Shown: piece after piece, positions 15,460-24,616 of the stretch
Layout: every line of letters starts with the position of its first letter
How positions within the stretch are numbered: position 1 is the first letter of the stretch
Source: Planctomycetota bacterium
Lineage (GTDB): Bacteria; Planctomycetota; UBA8108; JACQVS01
Assembly: GCA_028280485.1 (NCBI GenBank)
Contig: JANQLS010000072.1
Span: 41,827 to 105,826, forward strand
Direction: 5' to 3'
Length of the DNA stretch: 64,000 nucleotides
The notes under the pieces: generated by a model
Databases searched by the model: none
Seen by the model: the letters and a program-made list of their open reading frames with translations, nothing else
Told to the model about the DNA's origin: nothing
Made by a program: the position numbers and the translations under genes

Positions 15460-16803
15460 GTGGATCGAACTGAAAAACTCAATTCGATGAAAAGTGCAGT
15501 TGAAGATCTTTTTCAACTTGGGATTCAAGCTGCGAGCCCTGAAAAAGCCATCGATCGAGGCTTTCAAGAGATCTCATTTAATTCAGAGGAAATAAAAGGG
15601 AAAGTTCACCTGATTGCCTTTGGCAAGGCGGCATCGGGCATGACCCGAAAGGTGATTCAGCATCTAGGATCGGGAGTGGACTGGGGTGAACGAGTAGTTG
15701 TGACTCACCATGAAAATCCTGATTCAGTGAGCGAGATCGAGGGAATAGATTTTTTTAAGGCAGGGCATCCAGTTCCTGATTCTTATGGAGTTCAAGCTGC
15801 GGCTTATGTCGAGCGGGTTGCTCGATCAGCTACGGAAGATGACTTGGTCTTGGTACTGATTTCGGGAGGAGGGTCGGCATTACTTCCAGCCCCGGCGACG
15901 GGATTAAGCTTAGAAGATAAAGCTATGACCACAGAGGCGCTGCTTCGATCCGGAGCCGATATCTATGAACTCAATTCAGTGAGAAAACACTTATCGCAAT
16001 TAAAGGGTGGCGGCTTAGCGCGTTGTATTCATCCCGCGAAGTCGATTTCTTTTCTTCTTTCGGATGTGATTGGAGATGACCTCAGCACGATCGCGAGCGG
16101 ACCAACGGTAGGAGACCCTTCAACATTCCAAGACGCCCTTGCGGTAATTACAAAATATCAGGTAGAGTCGGCGATCAGCCCCACTGCTCTTCAATATCTT
16201 CGGGAGGGTGTAGATCAGAAGCAGCAGGAGACTCCCGATCCTGGAGACTCTCTGTTTGACAACGCCGCTCACGTGGTAGTAGGAAGTAATCGCGTGAGTT
16301 TAGATGCGGTCGAAGAAGGGGCGCGGGAGCAACTTCAGAGTGGAGAAGTCGTCGTTCGGCTTACTGATCCCTTATGCGGGGAAGCAAAAGAGGAAGCCAA
16401 GTTGTTGGCAGAACGTGTTCGGAGTGTTTCAAAAGAGAACAGTGGGACCAGGTGCATTGTGGTAGCGAGTGGGGAAACGACCGTGAACGTGGTAGGGAAG
16501 GGAAAGGGAGGCCGCAACCAGGAATTCGCCTTGGCGTTTGCCCTCGAAATGGAAAATCAGCCCATAGAGCGAGATTGGACCTTTCTTTCGGGGGGAACCG
16601 ATGGGAGAGACGGCCCCACCGAGGCTGCGGGGGCGATCGTTAATTCTCAAACGATTCAATTGATTCGTGATTCAGGCCTCGCACCTGAGGAATTCCTAAA
16701 GAACAACGATTCAAATGCAGCCTTGGATCGAGCCTCAGCGCTTCTAACTACTGGAGCGACTGGAACTAATGTCGCTGATCTTCAAATTGTGATCATAGAT
16801 TGA
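15460..16803 (+). CDS. Glycerate 2-kinase (MOFRL/GckA family)
   Basis: A 447-residue enzyme of the GckA/TtuD family, which phosphorylates D-glycerate to 2-phosphoglycerate. N-terminal half: HLIAFGKAASGMTRKVIQHL, FFKAGHPVPDSYGVQAA, LVLISGGGSALLPAPA, ELNSVRKHLSQLKGGGLARC and SFLLSDVIGDDLSTIASGPT. The C-terminal MOFRL domain contains CIVVASGETTVNV, GKGGRNQEFALAFAL and FLSGGTDGRDGPTEAAGAIV. Length is normal for the family. It starts with GTG; CGGAG 6 bases upstream lies inside the end of the BtpA gene, indicating one operon. It would link glycerate use to glycolysis. Confidence 0.9.
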   Translation: MDRTEKLNSMKSAVEDLFQLGIQAASPEKAIDRGFQEISFNSEEIKGKVHLIAFGKAASGMTRKVIQHLGSGVDWGERVVVTHHENPDSVSEIEGIDFFKAGHPVPDSYGVQAAAYVERVARSATEDDLVLVLISGGGSALLPAPATGLSLEDKAMTTEALLRSGADIYELNSVRKHLSQLKGGGLARCIHPAKSISFLLSDVIGDDLSTIASGPTVGDPSTFQDALAVITKYQVESAISPTALQYLREGVDQKQQETPDPGDSLFDNAAHVVVGSNRVSLDAVEEGAREQLQSGEVVVRLTDPLCGEAKEEAKLLAERVRSVSKENSGTRCIVVASGETTVNVVGKGKGGRNQEFALAFALEMENQPIERDWTFLSGGTDGRDGPTEAAGAIVNSQTIQLIRDSGLAPEEFLKNNDSNAALDRASALLTTGATGTNVADLQIVIID

Positions 16804-17743
16804 GATTGGATAATTAATTTCAGACTACCAAACCAATTTCAGCTTGGGACATGCACCCAAACTGCTTCATTTCAACGCATCTAAAGACCTCCCTTGAGCC
16901 AGACATCCCCCCATTATTCCTTCCATATTGCCTGGGGCCGAACCAACAAACGACCTATTTTAAATCATTTCTTAATACCCATAAACGCGCCACATTAAAT
17001 CATTCCGTATTTCCACGTCCTCTCCATTTCCACCAACACAGCCCTCAACCTTACCAGGTAAGGTGAACTTCCCGCCAAGACCGTTACCAGGTAAACCAGA
17101 TTCGGAAACCGAAATCATTACCAGGTAGCCTAAATTCGTAACCAGGTACCGATTGGAGGTCCGTATTTGCCTCAAATTGAAGCTTTATTTGTTACCTGGT
17201 AGGGATTGGAGGGAGGGGATGGACTTGGTGGTAAGCTCGCGATGAAATTTAATAAGCGAGTTGGGTTGCGAGTATTAACTGGAGGAGCGAGGTTACCTGG
17301 TAAGGGTTGAAGGAAGCCTACTCGACGCGACTGACTCGTTTTGACGCACACATATTCTGATATTCGCGATAATTCGACACGATCAAATACGGTCAACTCT
17401 CTCCCCAAAGTGGGGCTGAAAAACGATAAATGCATTCTGCTCCCCAGAGTTAATTTGCATTGTAAAGTTCGTTATTCCCCCCCTGCTCACCACTCTGACC
17501 CACTCCCGGATAGTAAATCTCCACAACTCTCCACCACTCTCTTCAGATTCAAAATTGACCTTCGCGCCTCTTCTTTGCATGATATCGGGTTCACCCATCT
17601 TCCACGTGGGTTTGTTGCGCAGCATTCCGCTTCGCGTTTGATTTCGTTCATTCCTAAAATTGCACTCTTCGATCCGGCCACCGCTTGCTACGCAACCGCC
17701 CACGGGATGGCTCGGCTCGAGAACTATTTGGAGAACTTTCGCC
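16804..17743. other. Long non-coding stretch before the isomerase-like gene
   Basis: About 940 bases in which the open frames on both strands look non-biological (Pro/Arg/Ser-rich, no ribosome sites). The left part is pyrimidine-rich. The centre holds a cluster of six TTACCAGGTAA-type palindromes, listed separately. The right part leads to the gene at 17744. Confidence 0.6.
17048..17302. repeat. Cluster of six TACC(A/T)GGTA palindromes
   Basis: The 9-mer TACCAGGTA occurs at 17052 and 17085 and 17119, with AACCAGGTA at 17140; its complement form TACCTGGTA occurs at 17193 and 17294. Flanks usually extend it to TTACCAGGTAA. The first copy extends to a 17-bp palindrome with one central base (17048-17064). 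The first three are 33-34 bases apart, about three helical turns. Four copies read A in the centre and the last two read T. This looks like an operator array or a local repeat expansion. Confidence 0.6.
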
Positions 17744-18769
17744 ATGTCCAGACCAGTAACTCTGTTCACCGGCCAATGGGCCGACCTCCCCTTCGAAACC
17801 ATGTGTCAAAAAGCCAAAGACTTTGGTTACGACGGCCTCGAACTCGCCTGTTGGGGAGATCACTTTGAAGTAACTAAAGCATTAGAAGACGACAGCTACG
17901 TCCAAGGCCGCTGGGACACCCTCAGCAAATACGGCCTCACCTGTTATTCCATCTCAAGCCACTTAGTCGGCCAAGCCATTTGCGACAACATCGATGAACG
18001 TCATCAATCCATTCTTCCTCCTGAAGTTTGGGGAGATGGTGATCCTGAAGGTGTCCGCCAACGTGCTGCCCAAAACATGATCCAAGCAGGTCAAGCTTGC
18101 CGAAAATTCATCGACGCTCGCCCCGGAGGTGAAGAACACCCTGCAGTCGTCAATGGATTCACTGGCTCCAGTATTTGGCATTCGATCTATGCCTTCCCAC
18201 CCACCAGCCAAGATTACTGGCAAAAAGGATTCAATGACTTCGCCGATCGCTTCACTCCTATCCTCGATGAGTTCGACAAAGTTAATGTCAATTTTGCCTT
18301 AGAAGTACACCCAACTGAAATCGCATTCGATATCGCTTCAGCTGAACGCGCCATCGAAGCCGTCAACGGCCACAAGCGATTTGGGTTCAACTACGATCCC
18401 TCTCATCTCGGCTACCAAGGTGTCGACTACGTTAAATTCATCTACACTTTCGGAAACCGTATCTATCACGCTCACATGAAAGATGCTTGGTGGGGTAAGG
18501 GAGACGGAACGGTTGGTGTCTTCGGCGGTCACGTCGACTTTGCTGATCCTCGCCGCCATTGGGACTTCCGTTCTATCGGTCACGGCGACATCGACTTCGA
18601 ACGCATCATCGTCGCCCTCAACGATATCGGCTACAAAGGTCCTCTCTCAGTAGAATGGGAAGACAGCCGAATGGATCGCGACCATGGAGCGAAAGAAGCG
18701 TGTGAAGCCGTTAAGAAATTCGACTTCCCAAGCTCAGGCTTAGCCTTCGACGCTCAATTCGACAATTAA
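17744..18769 (+). CDS. Sugar phosphate isomerase/epimerase-like TIM barrel
   Basis: A 341-residue xylose isomerase-like (AP endonuclease 2 family) protein: [115 protein letters not shown] and [18 protein letters not shown]. The Glu, Asp and His residues at EVHP, DPSHL, HMKD and EWED are those expected to bind a divalent metal. Substrate unknown, probably a sugar or inositol-type compound. ATG 17744 is chosen (GGAG 10 bases upstream); a 28-codon extension is not family-like. Followed by a strong bidirectional terminator. Confidence 0.8.
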   Translation: MSRPVTLFTGQWADLPFETMCQKAKDFGYDGLELACWGDHFEVTKALEDDSYVQGRWDTLSKYGLTCYSISSHLVGQAICDNIDERHQSILPPEVWGDGDPEGVRQRAAQNMIQAGQACRKFIDARPGGEEHPAVVNGFTGSSIWHSIYAFPPTSQDYWQKGFNDFADRFTPILDEFDKVNVNFALEVHPTEIAFDIASAERAIEAVNGHKRFGFNYDPSHLGYQGVDYVKFIYTFGNRIYHAHMKDAWWGKGDGTVGVFGGHVDFADPRRHWDFRSIGHGDIDFERIIVALNDIGYKGPLSVEWEDSRMDRDHGAKEACEAVKKFDFPSSGLAFDAQFDN

Positions 18770-18786
18770 TTTAAAATTGCTGACTT

Positions 18787-18827
18787 CGCATAAAAAAAGC
18801 CGCCTATAAGGCGGCTTTTTTTATGCG
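18787..18827. terminator. Bidirectional terminator
   Basis: A stem AAAGCCGCC / GGCGGCTTT with loop TATAA is flanked by A and T runs and an outer CGCATAAA / TTTATGCG pair. It serves the isomerase-like gene (plus) and the DUF115 gene (minus). Confidence 0.85.
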
Positions 18828-18851
18828 AACATATTATCGACTCGTCGTGCC

Positions 18852-20780
18852 TCAAACCTGCAACTCCAATTCAGTCAATCGTTGCTCGAGGGTTTCTTCC
18901 ACACTTACCAACTTCTCTTTTACATAACGCAAAGCTTCATCTAAGCCTCGTATGTAGTCGAGATCTCTTTGGGCTTGCTGATTTTGCTTTTCAACCCCCG
19001 TTAAATTCTCACCAGTAATCTCACGGTCTTTTTGAACTCGCACAAAAAGATCTGCTTGAGCGAAGTGGTTTAAGAGATGGAATAAAAATCCATACTCATT
19101 AAAACGCTCTCGGAGCTTTTGAACTTCGAGCACTTCCTTATTTGCTGCTTTTCCCGAATCCGTACTCTTTACAACTTTCTTCAGTAGCTTGATCGCTTTT
19201 TTATAACTCGCGCTCAGTTGATTGATTTCTGAAATTCGAGTTTTGACAGCCTCATGACACTTCACGTAACGCTCGACTTCATCGACTTCTTCTTCAGCTT
19301 GTCGAATGCAGTCGGGAATCGTTTGGTCGAGTTCACGAGTTGCGAATTGATCTAAGGCATCGTTTAACGTCATTTCTACGGTAAACTTTTTCTTCGCCCC
19401 TCCTTCAGTCGCATCGATAATTTGTTGTTGGGTTTCCCTAAATAATTTTTCGAACTCTCTTAAGTAACTGAAGAAGATATCGCTGGTATAGGTAGTGCCT
19501 CCACCGATGGCCGGTACCTCCATCAATCGATTTCGATGTAAGAAGTACCACTCGACCTCTTTCATTTCGAAGGTATAAAATCGGCTGGTCTCATTGAAAT
19601 GTTGCTCTTGCTGGGCTGTTCCTGCAACATGGTGTCGTCCTTGAGGGTAACTCAAATCCAAACCGGTCATGATGATCGGATCACAGCCGAGGGTTCGCGC
19701 CATATCGAACGCAGCGTGAGCTACCGTCGCACTCATCAACAAGTTTTCTTTATCTCCAGGCACTCCATCCAGAAGCGTATTCATGAGATGGTCGTTACCG
19801 AAAAGTTTCACTCCAGGGTAACTTTGAATTGCTGCGGCATTCGCTTTGGAATCACAGACCACCGGAGCCGCCTCTGAAGGATCGACGGCTTCAAAGTACC
19901 TTCCGGAGACATTGTGATAATCGATGATCGCTGTTAAATCCGGCTGAATACCTCGCCCCAATAAAACTTTCATTGCCGTTGAAACGGCGATGATAACGGC
20001 CTTGCCCTGAGCTCTTCGAATCTCTTCAACATTTTTTTCTAAGGACGGTCCTGCAGCTACGACCACCGCAGGTACTCCATTAAACTTCCCGGCCAAAGCT
20101 GAGAGGCCGACACTCGAAATGTAGTCAGGTAAGTTATCAAACTGGTTCTCTACCGAAATACGCGAAAGATAGAGCGCACTTCGAATTGAAACCGCTCCGT
20201 GGGTCGTGAAGTCGTTCACACATTTAAGCAAAGCTTCAGATTGTTTTGGAAAGGCTCGCTTTGAAGCTGGATGAGGAATGAGTTTCAATCCACCACTGAG
20301 TAACCGCGAAACATTTCCGTCGAGTTGATAGAAGAGTTCTTCTTCTGAAGCACCCACGATAAGTTCGACACCATCTCTTTTAAACAAAGGTGTAAAGTCG
20401 ACCGCTTTTAACGCGTGAGTGAAAAGATCAAGATTAGGTTCAACCCAAACCATAAACACCGTTTTCGGTGCTTTTTGAATAGCGGCTATGATCGAGTAAC
20501 CCAATCCCGCACTTAAGAACAGTAAAGAGTCATTGGGATCTAAAGGAAGCTGTTCAATTTGTTTGAGAGCTTCTTCTTCTGGGCGATACCTTGAATGTAA
20601 CCACGTTTCAACTCCTGCCTCAGAGTTCACCTTTAAACTGAATCCACTCTGACGCCCTGGAACTAATTCCAGCTCCGTGACCTCTTCCTGACGACAAACT
20701 TTCTCTGCAACCTCGGGCCATCTCAACCTCAAATAGGTAAGGTTCTTTTCAAAGATTTCAGGAATCGGATTTTCCCCCAT
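18852..20780 (-). CDS. DUF115 / MptE-like (Maf-type) protein
   Basis: About 642 residues. An N-terminal Rossmann-like part (LFLSAGLGYSIIAAIQKAP, VFMVWVEPNLDLF) precedes the MptE-like core: VPAVVVAAGPSLEKNVEEIR, AVIIAVSTAMKVLLGRGIQP, LTAIIDYHNVSGRYF and PIIMTGLDLSYPQGRHHVAGT. The C-terminal ~200 residues are helical and charged, probably coiled coil. Related proteins are motility-associated glycosyltransferases (Maf) that glycosylate flagellin, or 6-hydroxymethylpterin pyrophosphokinases. No flagellar genes are nearby, so surface glycosylation is the more general guess. The ATG at 20780 is favoured because AGAAGAG lies 9 bases upstream; an ATG at 20789 is also in frame. Confidence 0.7.
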   Translation of the reverse strand: MGENPIPEIFEKNLTYLRLRWPEVAEKVCRQEEVTELELVPGRQSGFSLKVNSEAGVETWLHSRYRPEEEALKQIEQLPLDPNDSLLFLSAGLGYSIIAAIQKAPKTVFMVWVEPNLDLFTHALKAVDFTPLFKRDGVELIVGASEEELFYQLDGNVSRLLSGGLKLIPHPASKRAFPKQSEALLKCVNDFTTHGAVSIRSALYLSRISVENQFDNLPDYISSVGLSALAGKFNGVPAVVVAAGPSLEKNVEEIRRAQGKAVIIAVSTAMKVLLGRGIQPDLTAIIDYHNVSGRYFEAVDPSEAAPVVCDSKANAAAIQSYPGVKLFGNDHLMNTLLDGVPGDKENLLMSATVAHAAFDMARTLGCDPIIMTGLDLSYPQGRHHVAGTAQQEQHFNETSRFYTFEMKEVEWYFLHRNRLMEVPAIGGGTTYTSDIFFSYLREFEKLFRETQQQIIDATEGGAKKKFTVEMTLNDALDQFATRELDQTIPDCIRQAEEEVDEVERYVKCHEAVKTRISEINQLSASYKKAIKLLKKVVKSTDSGKAANKEVLEVQKLRERFNEYGFLFHLLNHFAQADLFVRVQKDREITGENLTGVEKQNQQAQRDLDYIRGLDEALRYVKEKLVSVEETLEQRLTELELQV

Positions 20781-20789
20781 GGGTGGCAT

Positions 20790-21353
20790 CTCTTCTATTG
20801 ATAACGTGATTCAAATATTACGATTTAAAAGCAACCGTGCTTTTGTGAGTTACATTACAACCTGTTTGATCAATCCTTTAAAACCGCTTTGAATTTAAGG
20901 AAATGGCCTGGGACAAGCCCAGGCGCTACAGGACGTCGATTAACGTGAACCGGATGACTTGTAGCGCCACCCCTTGTGGGTAGCCATCCCAAAAGAGGTA
21001 ACTCTTCCTGAAAGATGCTCATCAAACATCTCCCTAGAAAAGATCGGCAAATTCCGAGAAGAATGTGACTGATAAATGGGGATAGGTGGAGGGGCCGAAA
21101 AAGTTGTCAGTAGTAGGCTCGACCTTCGAGCCGTCAACCCAACCTATCGAAGAAGTATCAATGGATTTAAAACACCTAACTCACTAGTTAAGCTCTTTTA
21201 TCGTTAGAGCTTAATTCAGACAGCACACAGCGTGTGCCTACCACCCTGAAGAATTTCTCGCAGGGCCTTTAATCGATATAGAAAAACCGGTACAGTGGGG
21301 AATTCTACACACTTTGAAACTCACCCAATTCTAGGAACATTCGAGGAAGATTA
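20790..21353. repeat. Intergenic repeat array
   Basis: No gene. It holds hairpin repeats found elsewhere in the window: CCTGGGACAAGCCCAGG (20907-20923) followed by CGCTACAG; TGTAGCGCCACCCCTTGTGG beginning at 20960; TAGTAGGCTCGACCTTCGAG beginning at 21111, with its stem GGCTCGA/TCGAGCC; and GCACAC-AGC-GTGTGC (21223-21237) followed by CTACCACCCTGA. Confidence 0.7.
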
Positions 21354-21851
21354 ATGAACTCGTGGGTTATACCTCAACAAATTTTCGATGCGATGGCGGC
21401 CAATTGTGAGGAAGGCTACCCTGAAGAAGCTTGTGGGCTGATTTTTGGCCCTGAGGTTGAGGGCGACAACTTTGATACTGGGCCACTCAAACTGGTGGTC
21501 ATGGAAAACATTCAAAACAAGATGCGGGAACGCGATCCCGAACGATTCGATCGCGATGCGCGAACGGCGTATTACTTCGATCCTGTTGCTTTTAATCAAG
21601 TCAAAGAAGAAGGCGATGAAGCAGGACTCGTGATGCGAAGTATCTACCACTCCCACCCCGATCACGATGCGTACTTTTCAAAAAAAGACCGGGAAGAAGC
21701 AGCCCCCCCCGGTTGGGGAGGGCCACTTTTTCCCGGTTCGGTTTATATCGTCTTTTCGGTTCGTGAAGCCAAAGTCGTGGATGTCAAAGGCTACCTTTGG
21801 TCCGACGAAGAAGAAGACTTCCTGGAAATGATTATTTCCCGGGCAAGGTAG
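21354..21851 (+). CDS. JAMM/MPN-domain metalloprotease-like protein
   Basis: A 165-residue protein of the Mov34/MPN/PAD-1 family. YPEEACGLIFG holds the catalytic Glu (residue 24 or 25), and SIYHSHPDHDAYFSKKDREE gives the JAMM zinc ligands His 99, His 101 and Asp 112 (HxHP...SxxD). Bacterial members cleave isopeptide or peptide bonds, often of small ubiquitin-like sulfur carriers, but no such carrier gene is adjacent. GAGGAAG lies 4 bases before ATG. Its 3' end overlaps the convergent cytochrome c peroxidase gene by 20 bases. Confidence 0.85.
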   Translation: MNSWVIPQQIFDAMAANCEEGYPEEACGLIFGPEVEGDNFDTGPLKLVVMENIQNKMRERDPERFDRDARTAYYFDPVAFNQVKEEGDEAGLVMRSIYHSHPDHDAYFSKKDREEAAPPGWGGPLFPGSVYIVFSVREAKVVDVKGYLWSDEEEDFLEMIISRAR

Positions 21852-23691
21852 GAGGCGTGCTCACAACTCGGTCATCACCGGTGAAAGCCTTCATGATCTC
21901 GACGAGATCTTTCTTCTCTTGATCGGTGAGATTGAGTTTGAACATGTTTTTACTCAAAGTGGGATTTTCGATTCCCCCCTTATCATAAAAATCGACGACC
22001 TCCTCTAATGTCTTCGCACTTCCATCATGGAAGAAAGGAGCGCTTTCGGCGATATCACGAAGAGTGGGAGTTTTAAAAGCGCCGGCATCCTCAGGTTTTT
22101 TAGTGACTGCCATGCGACCGATATCGGGTTTTTCAGCATCCATTCCGACACCGATATTGTGATACGCTTCGTCTGTAAGATTGAATCCTGTATGACAAAC
22201 GGAACACTTCGCTTTACCTCTGAATAAAGCTAAACCTCGTTTTTGAGATTCATTGAGAGCTTTTTCATCTCCCATTTCGTGACGGTCAAAGGGAGAGTTT
22301 CCAGAGACTACGGTTCGTTCAAACGTTGCGATAGCTTTTCCGATGCGATCCTTTGTAATCGCTTTATCACCGAAGGCTTTCTCGAACAACTCGGGATAAC
22401 CTTCGATAGCATTCAACTTTTTGATCGCATCATCGAGTGGTAGCGCCATTTCAATAGGATTTTCGATGGGGCCGAGCGCCTGGTGTTCAACCGATGGAGA
22501 TCGACCGTCCCAAAACTGAGCCGCACTGAAAAGACGGTTTGTAACAACGGGAGCACTTCTTCCCCCCTTGAGACCTTTGATTCCCGTGGCGACCGCTTCG
22601 CCATTGGAATATCCCTTTTTAGGATCATGGCAAGTAGCACAAGAAACCGTATCGTCGATGGACAACCGAGGATCGAAGAAGAGAGCTTTACCGAGCTCTA
22701 CCTTTTCAGCAGTGATGGGATTATCCGCAGGAACGATAGCCTTCGCAGGATCGAGACCTAAAGGTAAGGGTTTGTTACCTGGCAGTGGAGAGACAGCCTC
22801 AACTTCGAACATTGAATCGGAATCGGAACCTTGTTCAACTTTCTTGGAAGCAACGGCGGCTCCACCGGCGATGGCTTCAACCGGCTTGCCTTCATTGAAT
22901 TTGAAATCGATCTTCGCATCTTTGCCCCCCTCGATGGTGACTTGAACAGTGACTTCACCTAAATCTTCATGCCAAGCACGAGCGTCGTAACTTCCAGCGG
23001 GGATGTCTTTGATTTGAAATTTACCATCGGCATCGCTGATCGCAGAGAAGGCATTCTCGTGAACGACGACCCAACCCTTCATCCAAGAGTGAACATCGCA
23101 TTTCAATTCGATCACTCCACTTCGACGCAATTTTTTCTTAACTGGTTTTTGGCCGGCGATCATTGGAACATTAAAGAGGGAGCGATTGCCGCTGTAAGGA
23201 TGCGTCGTGTGAGTGACAGGATCTTCATTCGTGATTGCAAATTCAGCCCCGACTTGAGCAACGCTGACGTGAGGATCAAAGCGACAATCCTTATTGGATA
23301 CGGTAATTCCACCAGCATTGCCTGAGCTTTTGACTCCATGAATCGTGATAACCACGTTTTTCAAACCGCGATTGGCAGAATTCACAATTCGGTTTTCATG
23401 CTTAAGCTCAGCACCACAGTGTCCGGCATCGGTTTGGATGGGAATGACTTCCATCGTGGGGATATTAGCTCCACTGAAACTAGCAACTCCCGAAATTGAG
23501 CCGGCGCCTCCGGTGGGAGTTGTCGTTTTTTGGGTTTGAGTCCCTTCCGGTGTTTGGGTCTTGGGATCTGTATTATTTGTGGGAACAGTCGTCGTTGTTT
23601 TCTTGGTATCACATCCGTGAAATAGAAGACTGATCGAAGCTGAGAGTACTAAAAGCCCAATGAAGAGCTTGAAGCGGGGACAACAGACCAT
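21832..23691 (-). CDS. Lipoprotein fusing a cupredoxin-like domain to a di-heme cytochrome c peroxidase
   Basis: A 619-residue protein. A signal peptide ends in LLFHGC, a lipobox-like site with Cys 27, followed by a Thr/Pro linker. Residues ~65-215 look like a cupredoxin: His 164 (THTTHPYSG), Cys 198, His 201 and Met 204 (LKCDVHSWMKG) have type-1 copper spacing. A short carboxypeptidase-regulatory-like segment follows (~217-265, DADGKFQIKDIPAGSYDARA). Residues ~310-610 are a CcpA/MauG-type di-heme domain with CATCH (351-355) and CSVCH (496-500). It should reduce peroxide, or oxidise an unknown partner, in the periplasm, with the cupredoxin as built-in electron carrier. MauG-like activity is an alternative. 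Confidence 0.85.
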   Translation of the reverse strand: MVCCPRFKLFIGLLVLSASISLLFHGCDTKKTTTTVPTNNTDPKTQTPEGTQTQKTTTPTGGAGSISGVASFSGANIPTMEVIPIQTDAGHCGAELKHENRIVNSANRGLKNVVITIHGVKSSGNAGGITVSNKDCRFDPHVSVAQVGAEFAITNEDPVTHTTHPYSGNRSLFNVPMIAGQKPVKKKLRRSGVIELKCDVHSWMKGWVVVHENAFSAISDADGKFQIKDIPAGSYDARAWHEDLGEVTVQVTIEGGKDAKIDFKFNEGKPVEAIAGGAAVASKKVEQGSDSDSMFEVEAVSPLPGNKPLPLGLDPAKAIVPADNPITAEKVELGKALFFDPRLSIDDTVSCATCHDPKKGYSNGEAVATGIKGLKGGRSAPVVTNRLFSAAQFWDGRSPSVEHQALGPIENPIEMALPLDDAIKKLNAIEGYPELFEKAFGDKAITKDRIGKAIATFERTVVSGNSPFDRHEMGDEKALNESQKRGLALFRGKAKCSVCHTGFNLTDEAYHNIGVGMDAEKPDIGRMAVTKKPEDAGAFKTPTLRDIAESAPFFHDGSAKTLEEVVDFYDKGGIENPTLSKNMFKLNLTDQEKKDLVEIMKAFTGDDRVVSTPPTLPGK

Positions 23692-23778
23692 GAGGATTCT
23701 CCTTTGAGTCAGCGATTAAGTAAGATTAAGTTGTCAGTGATTTTATTGACTAATGTTCTTTTACTGTTTTTTGTTTAG

Positions 23779-23828
23779 ACGGCACACGGCGTGTGCCTAC
23801 TACCTTAAACCGCACGTGGAACGTGCGG
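23779..23828. repeat. Two hairpin repeats (GGCACAC type and CCGCAC type)
   Basis: GGCACAC-GGC-GTGTGCC (23781-23797), followed by TACTACC, and CCGCACGT-GGA-ACGTGCGG (23810-23828). Each is a perfect stem with a 3-base loop. They lie between the peroxidase gene start and the end of the next minus-strand gene. Confidence 0.75.
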
Positions 23829-23949
23829 ACAACACAAAGTGCGGACTACAGTCGACGAATCGACATAGATGTCGCCATCTATACATTCGTGAATGAGGCT
23901 GTCGGGCTGACAGAATTTTTAGCATTCTTGCTTCATTTTTGGGCAGGGC

Positions 23950-24405
23950 TCATCTGGGGTCCCAAAACGAAACTTTGAAACCGACCTTCAAAGCAAACCA
24001 GCCCAAGACAATCAAGATTTGGAGCCAAACCACCAGGCTCGCCCTAAATGTTTGGCTGGGCATCGCACCGGTTTGGTTCACGCGGATAAAGCTAACTGAC
24101 AGCAAGCAAATCACAGCAAAGACCGGTAGGATATTCCACAAGACGCTCAAAGGGAACCGGTTATCTTTAGAAAGCGTCCAATCTCCATATTCTAATTGGT
24201 AACCCCAGTAACCAAGCCCGGCTAAGAGCGCTACTTGAACCAGAGAAACCGGCAACCAGCCCTTCCCCATGCGCACGGCTCCTAAAACGGTCCCGGGAGC
24301 CTCATCTTCATACTCAGGCTCCTCTGGCTTAAAACCCATTCTCCGTGATTCGTAGAGTTCATCCTCAGAGGGCAATTCAGGTGAATTTTTTTTATTTTCG
24401 CTCAA
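23950..24405 (-). CDS. Small integral membrane protein of unknown function
   Basis: A 151-residue protein. The first ~50 residues are polar and acidic (SPELPSEDELYESRRMGFKP), then three hydrophobic helices follow: WLPVSLVQVALLAGLGYWGY, FPLSVLWNILPVFAVICLLS and ASLVVWLQILIVLGWFALKV. The order suggests an inner-membrane protein with a cytoplasmic N-terminus. No catalytic motif and no family recognised. It is divergent from glyA, with about 210 bases between the starts. Confidence 0.6.
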   Translation of the reverse strand: MSENKKNSPELPSEDELYESRRMGFKPEEPEYEDEAPGTVLGAVRMGKGWLPVSLVQVALLAGLGYWGYQLEYGDWTLSKDNRFPLSVLWNILPVFAVICLLSVSFIRVNQTGAMPSQTFRASLVVWLQILIVLGWFALKVGFKVSFWDPR

Positions 24406-24616
24406 TTGTCTCGCTCAATTCATTGCGGTTCTATGATTGTATTTCTGCGATAATCCCAGGGAATTCAGTTGATATTCAGCACCGTTCAGACTGAAATTCG
24501 ATCACGTATTCTAACGCGAGAGTTTTTGTCTTTACAAACACCGCTGCTTTTGTTCAGGTCTCAGTTTATCCCTGATTTTTTTAACCCGCTACTCGAACGA
24601 AGGAAAAGAATGAGTC

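Noticed and set aside
16851..17435. Short open frames across the TTACCAGGTAA cluster on both strands
   Set aside because: Composition is not protein-like and no family motif or ribosome site is present.
17341..17868. 175-codon open frame upstream of and overlapping the isomerase-like gene
   Set aside because: No ribosome site, low-complexity Pro/Arg/Ser composition, and it overlaps the start of a clear family gene in another frame.
24406..24616. Glycine or THF riboswitch before glyA
   Set aside because: I could not find the conserved cores of either class in this short gap.
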